From positions 9,484-73,483 of the forward strand of contig BCIJ01000021.1 of assembly GCA_001599935.1 (NCBI GenBank): DNA of 64,000 nt. The letters run 5' to 3'. Source of the DNA: Holtermannia corniformis (Eukaryota; Basidiomycota; Tremellomycetes; Holtermanniales). Shown piece by piece: positions 1 through 12,532 of this stretch (positions are counted from its first letter, which is position 1; every line of letters starts with the position of its first letter). The position numbers and the translations under genes are program-made. Under the pieces are notes generated by a model. It was not told the origin of the DNA, ran no database searches, and saw only the letters and a program-made list of their open reading frames with translations.

Positions 1-2418
1 TTCGGCAACACCTTGTGCTTCTGCTGGATGAGCACGACGGCTTGACGCCAGTCTTGCAAGCCAATCTCCGCCTCGCAGTGCTCCATCAACGCAAGCTTGA
101 GAGCCTCGCTGAGNTTGACGCCGCTCCACTGGACGCCGTGCGAGGCCAAAAGGTAGCTGCGCGTGATGGCTACCTTTTCCTCGGCGTCTGCAGCGTCCTT
201 GGCAATGTTCCCAACCAAGTACGCCTCGACGGGTCTGATGAAGACGAGGTACTTGAGCAGCAGCTCTGAGACGCACAGCGGCAGCTCGCGAGGGATAGGC
301 TTGTCCTTGCCAATGAGGTTCGCGCTCTTATGATACTGGAGAATGACGGTGAGGTGACCCGAGATGGCAAAGACGTTGCGCAGCGTAGAGCCAATGTTGA
401 CGAGCTTGGCTGAACAGAGCTCCGAGCCTCGAGACGGGGAGCCGCAGGTGACATGGATGAGCGGGGCGAGGATGCCAAGTAATGCACGGCAGTCGTTGAG
501 GTAGCGTACGACGCGTGTCCGCTGCCAGACAATCTCGCCATTGTCGAGGCCGCGGTGGAAGCCGTCCGAGTCCATGATACGCTGCAGGACGGCTCGCCAA
601 TGGTCTTGCAAGCCGTTCTGCGTGACAAAGCTGTAGCCCGCCTCCTCGTTTGGCACCTGGTCCTTGAGCTCGAGGGACACGTTGAGGTCCTCGCCAAGTG
701 CCAGAGACGCGAGCATCTCGCCAGCCTTGGTGCAGAGCGTCGGGATCATCGTGCGTACACGATCGAGGTCGAGGGTAGTCCCGTTGACTGCGAGGATGAC
801 GCCGGCTGTGTCTTTCCAGCTGCAGCGGGGGAGGAGGGGAGTGGCCATGGCGCAGGCGTTGGCAAGCCGCTTCATGTCGAGCAGGGCAGAAAAGCAGTTG
901 AGACGGGATGGACTGATGAGTGCGATGGTGTCCGCAACGCTAAGACAAGACGTCAGCTACGCTCGTACCACCCTGGCGTACTCACGCNGTCTGCTCTGGC
1001 ATCCCCGAGTCTAGATCCGCCATGATCTTGCTGTACAAGACGGCACGAATGATCCATTGGAGCTGAGCGAGGGTGCGGGTGATGTCGTGCGGGCCATCAA
1101 AGCCGCCCTTCTCCTTGAGATGACGCAGGCAGATGAAGCGGATGAGAGGAAACTCGTAGACGCTGCGGTGCGAGGAGGATGGGACGTCTTCGAGGAGGGC
1201 AACGACGAACTCTTGCAAGTTGGTGATCATCGTGTCGGGCTCCGAAGCCATCTCGACCAGGTCCTCGAGGGCAGACGCGAGCTGCAGAGAGATAGAGGCG
1301 GTGTATGACGAGTCCATGGGAAGTTTGACAAGGCGGGCGAGCATGTTGATGAAGCGTAGGAAGGTCCGCGTGCATTCCATGATGTACTTGTTGCTGTTGG
1401 CTCGCAGCATCCCAGTGGCCCTGCGTCGTCAGCCTCGCACCACCCGCACCAAGCCGTACTCACTCTTCAGCATCGCTGTTGACCAGTAGCGTGCGTACGC
1501 GCGGGTTTCCACTAATCAACATGGCGTGCACCTTGGTGATGGCCGTCCTGACGCCCTTGGACAGCTCGCCAAGTTGAACCTCGTGCTCTCTGACCGTAGC
1601 AAACGTCAGGGCTTGCAACGGGCGCAGTTCGTGACCCTTGACGTGGTCCACCCAGTTATAGACGCGAAGGAACGGAGTCAAGTCCCGCTCGTTCTCAACG
1701 ACCGTTGTGTACGCAGGGATGGCATTGAGCGCGGCTTCCCAGATGGCGGCTTTCGGGTCCACGGGGATGTCAGGGATGCGGTAGTCGTCCACCTCGAAGG
1801 CAACAGTCGTGCCGCGGCTGAAGATTTGTTGGTAGACGGCGTTGTAGCGGAACGAGGTGGACGGCGCCCAGGGATGGTGGTCGCGGAGATGGTTGGACAT
1901 GGTCTTCTCCGTAGGGCAGATGTACCTGCATCTGTCAGCTTGCCCGTGTCAGAGTGACTCACCTGCAGAGACGGCACGCCAGCCCGCAGTTGACTTTGAG
2001 GCCATCAATACGCTGGATGAGCTTGCCCGCGACCATGGGCAAGACGGGATGACCATTCTTGAAGGCTTGCGGGACCTCCTCGAGTGCTGCGTTGACTGCA
2101 GCAGCCGTCGCGTCCTTGGCACGGGCGTCGTGCACCTTGGAAATGTGCTCCTTGATGCTACGCGGGATGGCCCGCACGCCTTCCTTGCACTCGACGCAGA
2201 CCAGAAAGTGGAGGCCAGGTTGGTAGACGAGGCCGAGGGTTGCCAAGGCGGGCAGGTGCTCGAGAGGGACCGTGTAGACATCGAGCGAGCCTGCGAGGTC
2301 AGCGAGGTCACGTCAGGTCGCCGTACGCACCAATCTCCATGTACACCTTGGAGCCCGCGCAGTAGAATTCATCCTCGTCAATGACGATAGCAGTGGCTTG
2401 CGTGTTGCTGACGGACAT
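1..2418 (-). CDS. OrsD/DUF3505 zinc-finger, recombinase-like protein (N-terminal part of a telomere-linked RecQ helicase-type protein), partial
   Basis: Start ATG at 2416-2418; at least four introns (near 2291-2330, 1925-1960, 1420-1465 and 950-990). The reading frame stays open to base 1, so the C-terminus lies outside the window. The N-terminus has two C2H2-type clusters typical of OrsD/PF12013: CVECKEGV...HISKVH, then CRLCRYICPTEKTMSNHL...HH about 80 residues later. The middle part includes FPLIRFICLRHLKEKGGFD-type sequence (FPLIRFICL near 1110-1130). A later stretch (about 330-450) reads GSPSRGSELCS...ILQYHKS...KPIPRELP, a pattern I associate with fungal telomere-linked RecQ helicases; the RGSEL box also resembles the first Arg box of tyrosine recombinases (inference). 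A helicase domain, if present, would lie left of base 1. Two bases are N (113, 986). Family placement is from memory of motifs, without a search. Confidence 0.65.
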
Positions 2419-4239
2419 AGTTAGTTAGGAGCAAGTTGATGGGCAAGCTGTACGCACCGCAGCTTTTCATACTGACACGCTCACGGTCCAAGCGTAACAA
2501 CACCCCTCAGAGATCAGAGCCGTGATTGCCCGTGCTGGTTTGCCTGCGTCACCGCCGCGGTTGGCCGTGCTCAGCGGGTCCTGGCGGGCGTCCTGGATGA
2601 GCTTGACCTGCGCAGTCTGAGGTCGCGTCGAAGCTGGCTGCGGGACCTAATTTGCGCACATGAAACCCGCCGTGCACTTTCCGAGGTGAATGACGGACCA
2701 ACCAAGCGTCCCCCCGCTGGGAGACCGGTACCGTTGTGCTCAGAATAATCAGGGGAACACGCTCGTCTTAGTCTCCGAGGGGCGGACGAGTTCTGGTCAG
2801 AGACCCGGACTGACGGCCAGAGACGACTAGCTGAGGTCATGTGACTCAAGCCTGGATTCGGCGCGTATCCACTCTGCAGCCCGTAAAATGCAACTTTAGA
2901 CAGAACTCTGATAGTACAGATTGTAGAGCAGAATCGTAGCTATCCGTGAATATAACCTAGAGCTCTGTACGTGTCTTGGTTGTTGAGTTCCGAGGGCCGG
3001 GGAGGCGTACGAGGGGAATGGAATCTGGGACGTGACCACGTGGCCGTGAATTGCTGGTTTAGGCAGGTTACGAGGGTCGGGGACGAGGCCACGTGTTTCC
3101 ACCTGCCCGATTGGGGTGCTTTTACGTGGTGAATGAGAATCCACAATGGTTAGGCCGTGGAGTTGGTAGGTTGCTGGGTCATTCTTGATCTTTGCGCGAT
3201 AGAGAGTAAAGACGTTCGAATATACTGTGAAGACCTTGCCTAAGGAAGGCGAGGTCCTAGGACGGCGAGGCGAGGTCGGCGAAGACCTCCCTCGGACGGG
3301 CGGGACTCTGGATCGCGCAGCGGAAAGCGGAGTTCCGCACTACGAGGACCCTTGAGGATCGACGAGAGAGAATAGGTAGAACACTATAATATTCGAACGA
3401 TGGAGATACAACAAGAGAAGCGAAGGCCTAACGGCGCGGCGGCAGACTCCGCAGCGCACAGACAGTGGTGCGCTAGCACCAGTGGCACCCTGAGCGCCGC
3501 GAGGCGGTCTGTTCAGCACGTGACACAGCCATAGGCGTGACAGATAGTTATTAGGCTGGACGGGGTCGTGACAACTACACAGGTGCAGATTGGGAAAGAA
3601 GGAAGTGGAATTGCGAGATCTGTCTCTACCAACGAGGGCCTGCTCGTCACTAGACCAGACTAGGTGACATGCTATATCTGCGTCCCGTCCACATCTATGA
3701 TGCGCTACGGATCTTGCTTGATCCCGAGATCCTTGTACGGACCGTCGAAGAGCGAGTCGCGGAGGGGACTGGATACGGCCGCCGCTGCTTTCTCAATGGC
3801 CCAGGCAGTGACGGCCGGGACGGGCTGAGACACGAACGGGCTCGGCGATGAGCTGCAATGCGTCAATGTGTGCAGCTAACATCGCGTTGCATACTAGGCT
3901 GTTGACCGAGGCAGTGTCGAGTTGACCTTGAATGCCGGGTGTGTGCCATGGTTACTCGCTCTTCTTGGCTTCAAGCAAGAGCGGTCGACATTGCAGATAA
4001 CGTGGAGCTCGATACGACACCTGAAGCCATGCTGGTGGCGGACCGAAGGCAGCGTCGAACGGTTGTCTGTGCACCTGCAGACGTCCACTTCAGCCCGCAT
4101 CACAACACGCTCACTCTGCTCATGCAGATAATCAAGTGGCCGAGTCGGCGTTACACAGGTCCAGCTCGCGCTGACTGCTGATGTTCAGGTCGACCCCGCC
4201 CACGCAACATTGACACCTAGCATGACGCGCGATACTGTA
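2419..4239. other. Gene-free interval
   Basis: About 1.8 kb between the OrsD-type gene and THI4. Open frames here are short and show no recognisable domain (for example 3939-4181 on + and 2896-3146 on -). The middle part, about 3180-3573, has features of a degenerate LTR, listed separately. No RNA gene was recognised. Confidence 0.6.
3180..3573 (-). repeat. Possible solo LTR remnant
   Basis: Read on the - strand the segment starts TGTCACGACC at 3573, like many Ty3/Gypsy LTRs. It has two further TGTCACG copies inside (ending at 3542 and 3525), and AT-rich TATA-like stretches around 3385-3392 and 3220-3226 in an otherwise GC-rich block. An 11-bp inverted repeat (CGTTCGAATAT) lies at 3213-3223 and 3389-3399. 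I could not find a target-site duplication, a primer-binding site or a clear far end, so the left boundary is arbitrary. Confidence 0.25.
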
Positions 4240-5366
<1,127 letters not shown>

Positions 5367-5518
5367 TGTGATGCGGTGAACGCCGCGACGGAGCTGCAGT
5401 TATGTACAGAGCTGCAGCCCCGAGCTCCGGCGCTCCGTGCCGCATCAGTGAGATCCGAGACTGGCAGGATATGACGCGGCGGAGCACAGTATGCATATTG
5501 GGGTTCGGCGTCTCGGCG

Positions 5519-7052
5519 TTATGCGTCTCCTCGCAGGATCACGTTCTCCGTGCTGGCCAGCCTCGCCGCCGTGAATCGATAGCCCCGAGGGAGGCCGTGG
5601 TCGACGAGTGACTGCAACGCCGCGTCCCCCGTCTCGCCCGCGAGCACGCACGGGATCAACGCCCGGACCGAGCCAAAGACGCGTCTGTCGTCAGCCCAGT
5701 CTATCAAGATCGACTTACACCATGCCGCGCCCGTGAAACCCTGCGAGCGTGTAGAGGCCTAGAGGCCGACCTGGGACCGGCCCGACCCACGGGAGAGAGT
5801 CAGACGAGAGGCCGAGGACTGGATCAGCTCGGCATCACGGTGAGCACTCACTTCCGGTCCAGACGCGGTCGACACGGGATTCTGGCTCGGGATAGCCTAG
5901 AAAGTGCTTTGGCATAAACTCGGAAAAGTACTGCTCCACGCCCGGGCTGTCGTCAGCGTTGCCTACCAGAGCAACTTACAGAAGCGTCGCGTCATCCACC
6001 CGGCCGTACCACTCGTCCGTCATGTGCTCGAAACACTGTTGCGCGCCGCCGACGACAATGTTCCTCGTCCCCGCCTTGCGAGAGATCATATAGTCAAACA
6101 CACCCGGACCGTACTTGAGCGAGTAGGACGTGTAGAGCGGGTGCTGGACGGGCTGCGGCGGGAGCAGGAGCGAGCTCGCAGTCTCTCGCACGGGCACCAC
6201 CTTGTTGGCGAGCTCGGGCAGGATGTGCGACGAATAGGCGTTGCAGGCGGCGACAACCTTGGGAGCGCAGACCGAGCCCCGGGCGGTACGCACAACCCAC
6301 TGCCCGTCATGGTCAAGCTCGTCCACCGCGGTGAGCGTGTGCAGGTTGAGCCCCATCTGCAGACACTTTTCCAGCAGCCCGTTGACCAGCTTGTACGGGT
6401 GGATGCTGCCGACCTCGTAGACACAGCCCCAGACGCCGTCGACCCCGCTGAGCCGCTTGATCTCGTCGCGGTCTGTCAACTCGCAAAACGTTGCCATGTC
6501 GTCCGGAAAGTCGGCAAGCCTCGCGCGGTACCCTCGCTGGCCAATGGCGGCAATCTCGGCGTTGGTGCAGATATCATACGCCGAGGTGATCTCAAAGTCG
6601 CACTCGAGCCCTTCGTCGGCCACGAGACGTTTGTACAGACCCAAGTGGCCCGTCTCAAACTTGAGAATCTCGTTGGCGAGCTCGGCCCCGTGCTTGGCCT
6701 TGAGCGCCTCGTCTGTCGTCAACCCTGAACAGCATGGCTATACGCACAAACAAAATACGGCTGGCGTCAGCTCGATCACGACAAGGCGACTCACATCCAC
6801 CTTGACGTGCCCGCCGTTGCGCCCGGTCGCACCGCTACACACCTCTCTCGCCTCGAGCATGACGACGCGCAGGCTAGGCTCGGCTTTGAGCAGATGGTAC
6901 GCACTGAGCGTGCCTGCAATGCCCGAGCCGATGATGACTACATCTGCTGTCGTGGGCAGGTCACCCGAGCGGAACCGCTGCAGACGCGACGGCTCGCTCA
7001 GCCAAAACGACGTGAGCGACGCGGCAGGTGGGAGGGCGCAGGGAGAGAGCAT
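5519..7052 (-). CDS. FAD-dependent amine/amino-acid oxidoreductase (DAO family)
   Basis: Flavoprotein of the D-amino-acid oxidase/glycine oxidase fold, expected to oxidise an amine or amino acid and release ammonia. ATG at 7050-7052, stop TAA at 5519-5521, introns near 6731-6790, 5945-5978, 5828-5852 and 5683-5718. The N-terminus carries the dinucleotide-binding motif VVIIGSGIAGTLSAYHLL at about residue 37, then MLEAREVCSGATGRNGGH, the typical FAD-contacting stretch. The C-terminal part keeps SLPWVGPVPG and LAGFHGRGMV, characteristic of DAO-like enzymes. About 450 aa, normal for the family. Substrate cannot be read from sequence. It is divergent from an amino-acid permease over 175 bp with GATA-type sites, which suggests co-regulated uptake and catabolism of a nitrogen source. 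Confidence 0.85.
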
Positions 7053-7227
7053 TGTGTCGGTTGCCCCTGCGCCGGGCCGCTCATATCCCCGTCGGCACGC
7101 AGCCGAGCCGCGATAAGCCTCAGCTCGGCCAGGTCCTCTCCAACCGGTGCCTCGCTGTTTATCCGCAAGTTGGCGATAAGGCCGCCCTACTTAGCGCGCG
7201 CGCGCTCGCCCGCAGTGTCTCTACAAC
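7053..7227. promoter_or_regulatory. Divergent promoter with three GATA-factor type sites
   Basis: The 175 bp separate the start codons of the FAD oxidoreductase (-) and the amino-acid permease (+). It contains GATAAG at 7112-7117 and 7175-7180, and GATAAA on the - strand at 7158-7163. GATAA(G/A) is the core recognised by fungal nitrogen regulators of the GATA family (established knowledge); the role here is inferred. Confidence 0.5.
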
Positions 7228-9118
7228 ATGTCCACTCTCGAGATCCCCGACTATGACAAGGACGACAAGCAGCCGGTCGAGGTCGTTACAGAGGAAGTCC
7301 ACGAACCGTTCCAGGTCGAGAACACGGTCCATCGTGGCCTCCTGGTCCGCCACATTCAGTTGATCGCCATCAGCGGTGCCATTGGCGCTGGCGTGTTCAT
7401 CTCCATCGGCAACCCGCTCGTCGATGCTGGCCCGCTTGCGCTCGTGCTTGGCATCTGCATCTGGGGCGGCGTCATCTTTGTACGTGCTGTCGGGTCGACC
7501 GCGCTGACATTAGGCATTCAGCAACTGCGTGATTGAAATGTGCACGCTGCTGCCGCTTCCCGGCGGCTACGTCTTCTATGCCTCGCGCTTCCTCGACCCG
7601 TCGGCGGGATTCGCCATTGGATGTGAGTCGCTGTACACTAGCCTAGCTAATAGCAGACAGCAACATTCTCGGCGCAATCTCGTTCGTCTGCTTTGAACTG
7701 ACCGCGATGAACGTCGTGGTCCAGTACTGGGCGCCGGATCTCAACCCAGCCGTCATGATCACGGTCGGTCTGGTCGGCTTGCTGCTCGCCAACGGGATCA
7801 ACGTGCGCTACTATGGCGAAGTTGGTGCGTACCCATCGATTGACCGCGCTGACGTCAGAATTCTGGCTCAGCATCCTCAAGGTCATCCTCATGCTCGGTT
7901 TGTTCCTCTTCACGTTCATCACAATGGTCGGCGGCAACCCGATCCACGACAAGTACGGGTTTAGGTTTTGGAAGAACCCCGGGCTGTTTGCGGCCGACGA
8001 CGCGTTTGGACGCATCAAGGGCATCTGGTCGGCCGTCATGTGGGGCGCGTTTGCGATTGTGAGTTGGCCTCTAGCAGCTCGAGCTTACGCAGGCCGGTCC
8101 CGATTTCATCTCCCAAGTCGCTGGCGAGGTCAAGTCGCCTCGCCGCGTGTTGCCGCGCGCGTTCAACTCGACCATCTACCGTATCCTCGCGTTCTATGTC
8201 GGTAGCGCGCTGTGCGTCTCCGTCGCGGTTCCGTACAACGACGAAGCGCTTCTCGGTGCCATCGCCGCGGGTGCGCCGGGCGCGGCCAAGAGTCCTTATA
8301 TCATCAGCATGAACCGGCTCGGGATCAAAGGCTTGCCGTCGCTCGTCAACGCCGTCGTGCTCACGTCCATCTTTTCGACCGCTTCAAGCTTCATGTTCGT
8401 CGGCAGCCGCTCGCTCTATACACTCGGGCTGCTTGGCCAAGCGCCGCGTTTCGTGACAATCACCAACCGCTTCGGTGTCCCGTACATTGCCGTCGGCACG
8501 ATTGGGGTGCTTTCGTGCATCAGCTACCTGGCGCTGTCGAGCGGCACGGTCAAAGGTGAGCACGCCAACGCCGACCGAGCTGACGGCAGTGCTCGACTGG
8601 TTCATCAACCTGACCACGGCCTGCACCCTGTTGACGTGGTGTACGATCGGATTGTGAGTGACCTCGCGACGACAACGCTGACGCCAGGTCGTACCTCCGT
8701 TTCCGCGTCGGTCTCAAGGCGCAGGCGCTGGAACACATCCTGCCGGTGCGCGGCTACCTCCAACCCTACTCTGGATGGTTCGCAACGATAGCCGCCATCT
8801 TTACCCTCATCTTTTCGTAAGTCTCACCCGCGCTACCGAGCTGACGGCAGTGGGTCCTACCTGATGGAGCCGGGAGGCTTTGCCGTGGCCGACTTTATCT
8901 TTGCGTACGGCGCAGTGTTCCTCTACATCTTCAACTTTCTCCTCTGGAAAGTCAAAGGCGTCATGCGCGGGGAGCAGCGCTGGCTCGGCATCGCCGCGTC
9001 AGAGATGGACTTTGTCAGCGGCCTCGACGAGATCGAGCGCATCACGGAGGAAGACGAAGCGCGCGGCGAGGAGGCGCCCAAGAACTTCGCGCAAAAGATT
9101 GACCGCATTTTATTCTAG
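7228..9118 (+). CDS. Amino-acid permease (APC superfamily)
   Basis: Plasma-membrane proton-coupled amino-acid transporter of the yeast amino-acid permease (PF00324) type. ATG at 7228, stop at 9116-9118, short introns at about 7482-7514 (acceptor ATTAG before GCATTCAGC), 7623-7658, 7825-7858, 8060-8092, 8555-8588, 8654-8687 and 8817-8851. The N-terminal cytosolic tail is acidic; the first helix has the family signature HIQLIAISGAIGAGVFI (residues about 45-62). About 12 hydrophobic segments follow, including GLVGLLLANGINVRYYGEVEFWLSILK and the conserved GPDFISQVAGEVKSPRRVLP block. The tail ends with a charged EEDEARGEEAPKN segment. Length about 540 aa, normal. It converges on the ammonium transporter with 42 bp between stop codons. 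Confidence 0.93.
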
Positions 9119-9160
9119 CGGATAGTGAGTTGTAGAAGCACAGCGAAAGCGTTGTATGCA

Positions 9161-10876
9161 TCAAATCAGGAGGCGCTCGATTGGGTGATTGTCCACCTCG
9201 GTCTCCCACTGCGCTTCGTACAGAGACTCGCCGAGCTGCACCTTGTCCATACCAGCGACGACATCGGTATCCGTCGCAAGCACCTCGAGGCCTGGGACAC
9301 AGTCGATGAGCGCATAGATAGTATAGGTGCCGCCAAACGCCCAGCAAAAGCCGACGGTTGCCTCGACGAGCTGGTATAGGATCTGCCGAAAGTGGCCGTC
9401 GAAAATGACCCCGCCGATAATGACCGTACCGTCGCTGCCATCAGCTTGGTCATAGAGGTCGACTCACTAGGCAGCCACCTCGCGGCTGGCAAACACGCCG
9501 GTGAGCAGGGTAGCAGCAAAGCCGCCGATGCAGTGTGTCGCAAAACTGTCATCAGCTTGAAGCAAACGTGTGACGTACGTATCGCCCGAGTCAACCCAGC
9601 GCCTCGACTTGGCGTGATCGCTCGATTTATACTGCAGTGCGGTGCGGCACACTGCCATCAGCCGAGCTCATCTCGCAGCACTCACCCAACGGTCCGATGA
9701 CGCCAAACAAGCACGACGAGCCGAGGCCGATGAAGCCTGCTGACGGAGTGATCATCACCAGGCCAGAGATCATGCCGAGGCTGTTGTCAGCAATTCTATC
9801 GGGTGGCACTCACAAGGCCGAGTCGAGAGAGAACCGGCCGGTCGTGCGATCTGTTGTCAGCCGCGTCAGACCAAGCGACTCACAATCCAGCAGCGTCCAG
9901 GTCAACACGCCAAACGACGCGGCCAGGTTGGTGTTGAACAAGGCCATGACCGATTTAAAGTTGAGCGCGAGGGTGGTGCCAGCGTCAAACGCAAGCCAGC
10001 CGGCCCAGATGGTCACCATGGAGAAGAGCTCTGCGGTCAACGCGGTCGGTCGAGGGTCACGCACGGCATAAAACATTGTGCGGGCGGTGCAAAGCGAGGT
10101 GCGACGGGGTGCGAGTTGCCGACTTGCGCGAGCGAAAGAGTGGGCGGGACAGGTAGACGGAAATGGCAGTCGCACTGGCACCGCTGCAAATGTGCACTGG
10201 CGTCCCGCCGGCAAAGTCGAGTGCGCCCCTGCGGTCAGCGCTGTTGGCAAGCGGGCACTCACAATCTCGCGAGAAAGCCATACTCGGACCATGTCATGTG
10301 TGCGAGGGGGCAGTAAATGAACGTCGCCCATAGCTGATGTCAGCTGGGTCGATGCCGAGAGACTCACAAACGCCAGAGGAATCAACGGCAACAGCCTGCC
10401 CCGCTCAACAGCCCCGCCGAGGACGATCGAGCAGACGGTGATGCAGAACAGCAGCTGAAAGAAGGAGAACAAGAGCTCTGGGATCGTGCCGATGGGCTGT
10501 CATCAGCTACTCTCACAAGCTAGACTCACATCGCTCAGGACGCCGCGGTGAAAGAGGGCTGATAGGTCGCCGATCACGCCGTTGCCGCCGCGATACTGCC
10601 GTCAGCTTGGCCGTTGGTCGAGCACTCACCGCCAGCGAGTAGCCTAGCATCCACCCTGTCGTCAGCTTGATCACGCGAGCTAGACCCACATTGGACAGAG
10701 ACCGCGGCGATCGCAATCAGACTGGTGTAAAACGCCGCGAGCCCATTCTTCCTGGTCGAGTAGCCTGCATAGCCCAAGCCGACGGCCGGCACGATGGGAA
10801 AGCAAAAGGCACAGCAGCAGAGGACAAAGCAGACGTCGACTGGGTTGCAGGCTGCAAACGTCTCGGCGACAGTCAT
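9161..10876 (-). CDS. Ammonium transporter (Amt/Mep/Rh family)
   Basis: Membrane channel/transporter for ammonium, normally trimeric with 11 helices. ATG at 10874-10876, stop TGA at 9161-9163; about ten introns of 30-45 nt. Conserved pore features are visible: DFAGGTPVHICSGASA keeps the family Asp and, eight residues on, the first pore His; DTFATHCIGGFAATLLTG keeps the second twin-His in the D-x-F-x-x-H-x-x-GG context; HRPHNV and TIWAGWLAFDAG match the PHN and GW..FN.G segments (Asn replaced by Asp). The N-terminus is divergent (CNPVDVCFVLCCCAFCF). It lies next to the permease and oxidase; a GATAA motif on the - strand at 10915-10919 sits just upstream. Divergent from model Mep proteins, so substrate preference is uncertain. 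Confidence 0.88.
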
Positions 10877-10976
10877 GGTTGTAAGTTGGAACAGGTGCAG
10901 AACAGGCTAAACCGTTATCGGTCCGCTCGCATGCCACGCGAGGTCAAGGTGATTCATCATTGTCCGTGGCTATACA

Positions 10977-12363
10977 TTAGAGCAGAGCGACCATGGCGGC
11001 GGCGATAAAGCCAAGGACGCTAGCCTCGACGCGAGAGGCGGCGCCAGACGGACTGGCACTGGCACTAGCCGCGTTGAGAGCAGCCGAGCCAGACGCAGAC
11101 GAACGCGAGGAGACCCGGCTGGTGGACAGACTGGCCGAAGCAGAGGCCGAAGCAGAGGCCGAGGCAGTGGGGGCCGAGGCAGACGAGGCAGAGGCCGAGC
11201 TGGCTGATCCAGATGCCGAGCTGGACGATCCAGTGGTGGTTGCCGAGACACTGGCCGAGCCGGAAACAGTCGCACCGCCAGTGACAGCCGCAGCGTTGAG
11301 AGCAATCGACGAGCCACCGATCGAAGACACCGTGGTGCACATGCTGCTCGACGCGGGAGCGTGCGGGGCGGGGGTCGTCGGGTCGCCCTGGCTAAACGTC
11401 GAACCGTCGTACACACCAGGCTGCTCGCCCGCATCCGCTTGGCAGTTGTCAAACCCGTCGCCCTGTCGTCAGCTCCATACCACGCAGGAACACTCACTGT
11501 AGCGCCGGGGATGGTAAAGTCGCACGAGAGGGTGTCGTAGATGTGCTCGCAGTAGCCCGGGGCGTCTGTCGTCAGCCCAGCCTCTGCAGAGCGACAACTC
11601 ACTCGGGCCGTCGCGGCAGAGCCTGACGCAAAAGTAATCCGCGCCGATAAACGACGTCCACTCGTGCGTCTCTTCCCACTGGCCAAACGCGTTGGTAAAG
11701 GCCAAGCCGCCTTGAGGGTTGCCGAGGCCGGTCCACGCTGGGGCGTAAGCAAGTGCGTGTGGGAGTGGATGACAAGGCAGGGCGGGCGGAGCCATCGTCG
11801 ATAGGCGACTCACAGTGCGGCTGCAACGTCAGTACGCATCAACCTCACACACACTCACATCCAGCTCGCCGCCGTCGTCGCCCGCAGGAATGTTGATCTT
11901 TGTAAACTGCTGGTCAGCCCCACCCCGCCCGTGTCAACTCACATCACCCGTGCCGCGGACTTGCACATACGAGACCTGGTCCGACTCGACCTTTGCAAAG
12001 TGAGCCGAGGTGATGGTGCCGCTGGGAATGAGCCGGGTGCCGTAGCCATCGTTCAAGCAGTATCTGCCGTCAGCTTTGCCTCTAGATGTCCACTCACGAT
12101 ACAACGACCTGCTCGACGTTGCCAATCTTGCTCGTCCCGTCGCCTTCATTGCTCGTGGTTGCGGGCGGACCCCAGAGACAAAAGTCTTGCACACTGTTGA
12201 CGTAAAGGTTTTGACATTTCGACGAGTCGCTCGCGGCCGTCCCGCACTTGTTGGTGCCGGATTGATCCGCCTGCGACGTCTCGGGCAGGTCGAGCGGGTT
12301 GTACGTGGCCGTGTACTGGGCCGTGGCCGTGGCGAGCAAAGGAAGAGCAAGGAGAGCGAGCAT
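10977..12363 (-). CDS. Secreted GPI-anchored glycoprotein (macrofage-activating-glycoprotein-like)
   Basis: Start chosen at 12361-12363 because it places a clean signal peptide (MLALLALPLLATATA) at the N-terminus; an in-frame ATG-less extension upstream is unlikely. Stop TAA at 10977-10979. Five or so short introns. The mature part begins QYTATYNPLDLPETSQADQ and contains many cysteines (NKCGTAA, QDFCLWGPP, YCLNDGYG, DYFCVRLCRDG, YCEHIYDTLSCDF, FDNCQADAG), a pattern I associate with the basidiomycete family annotated as macrofage activating glycoprotein. The last 150 residues are a Ser/Ala-rich stalk (likely O-glycosylated) ending in a hydrophobic tail GFIAAAMVALL, consistent with a GPI attachment signal. 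Cell wall or surface location is inferred. Confidence 0.8.
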
Positions 12364-12532
12364 GCCGTGTGGGCGTGGGCGGGTGGGCGTGGGTGCGTGC
12401 AGCGGACAATGAGCAGGTTCTATAGGAAAGGTCGACGTTGGCGATGCACTCAAGAATAGCATTGGTAAACAACGCCCTGAGCTTCCGTCTGTGCTTACGT
12501 CTTAGCCCGCGGGGGAACCGCCGCGTGGCGAT
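12364..12532. other. Short intergenic interval
   Basis: Between the start of the GPI-protein gene and the stop of THI6, both on the - strand. It should hold the GPI gene promoter and THI6 3' end; no motif stood out. Confidence 0.5.

Noticed and set aside
3939..4181. 80-codon + strand frame upstream of THI4
   Set aside because: No domain, no intron signals and ordinary composition; probably chance.
5367..5500. Possible TPP riboswitch upstream of THI4
   Set aside because: CTGAGA-like and GATAATGC-like boxes of the thiamine aptamer are not found together in the 5' region or introns.
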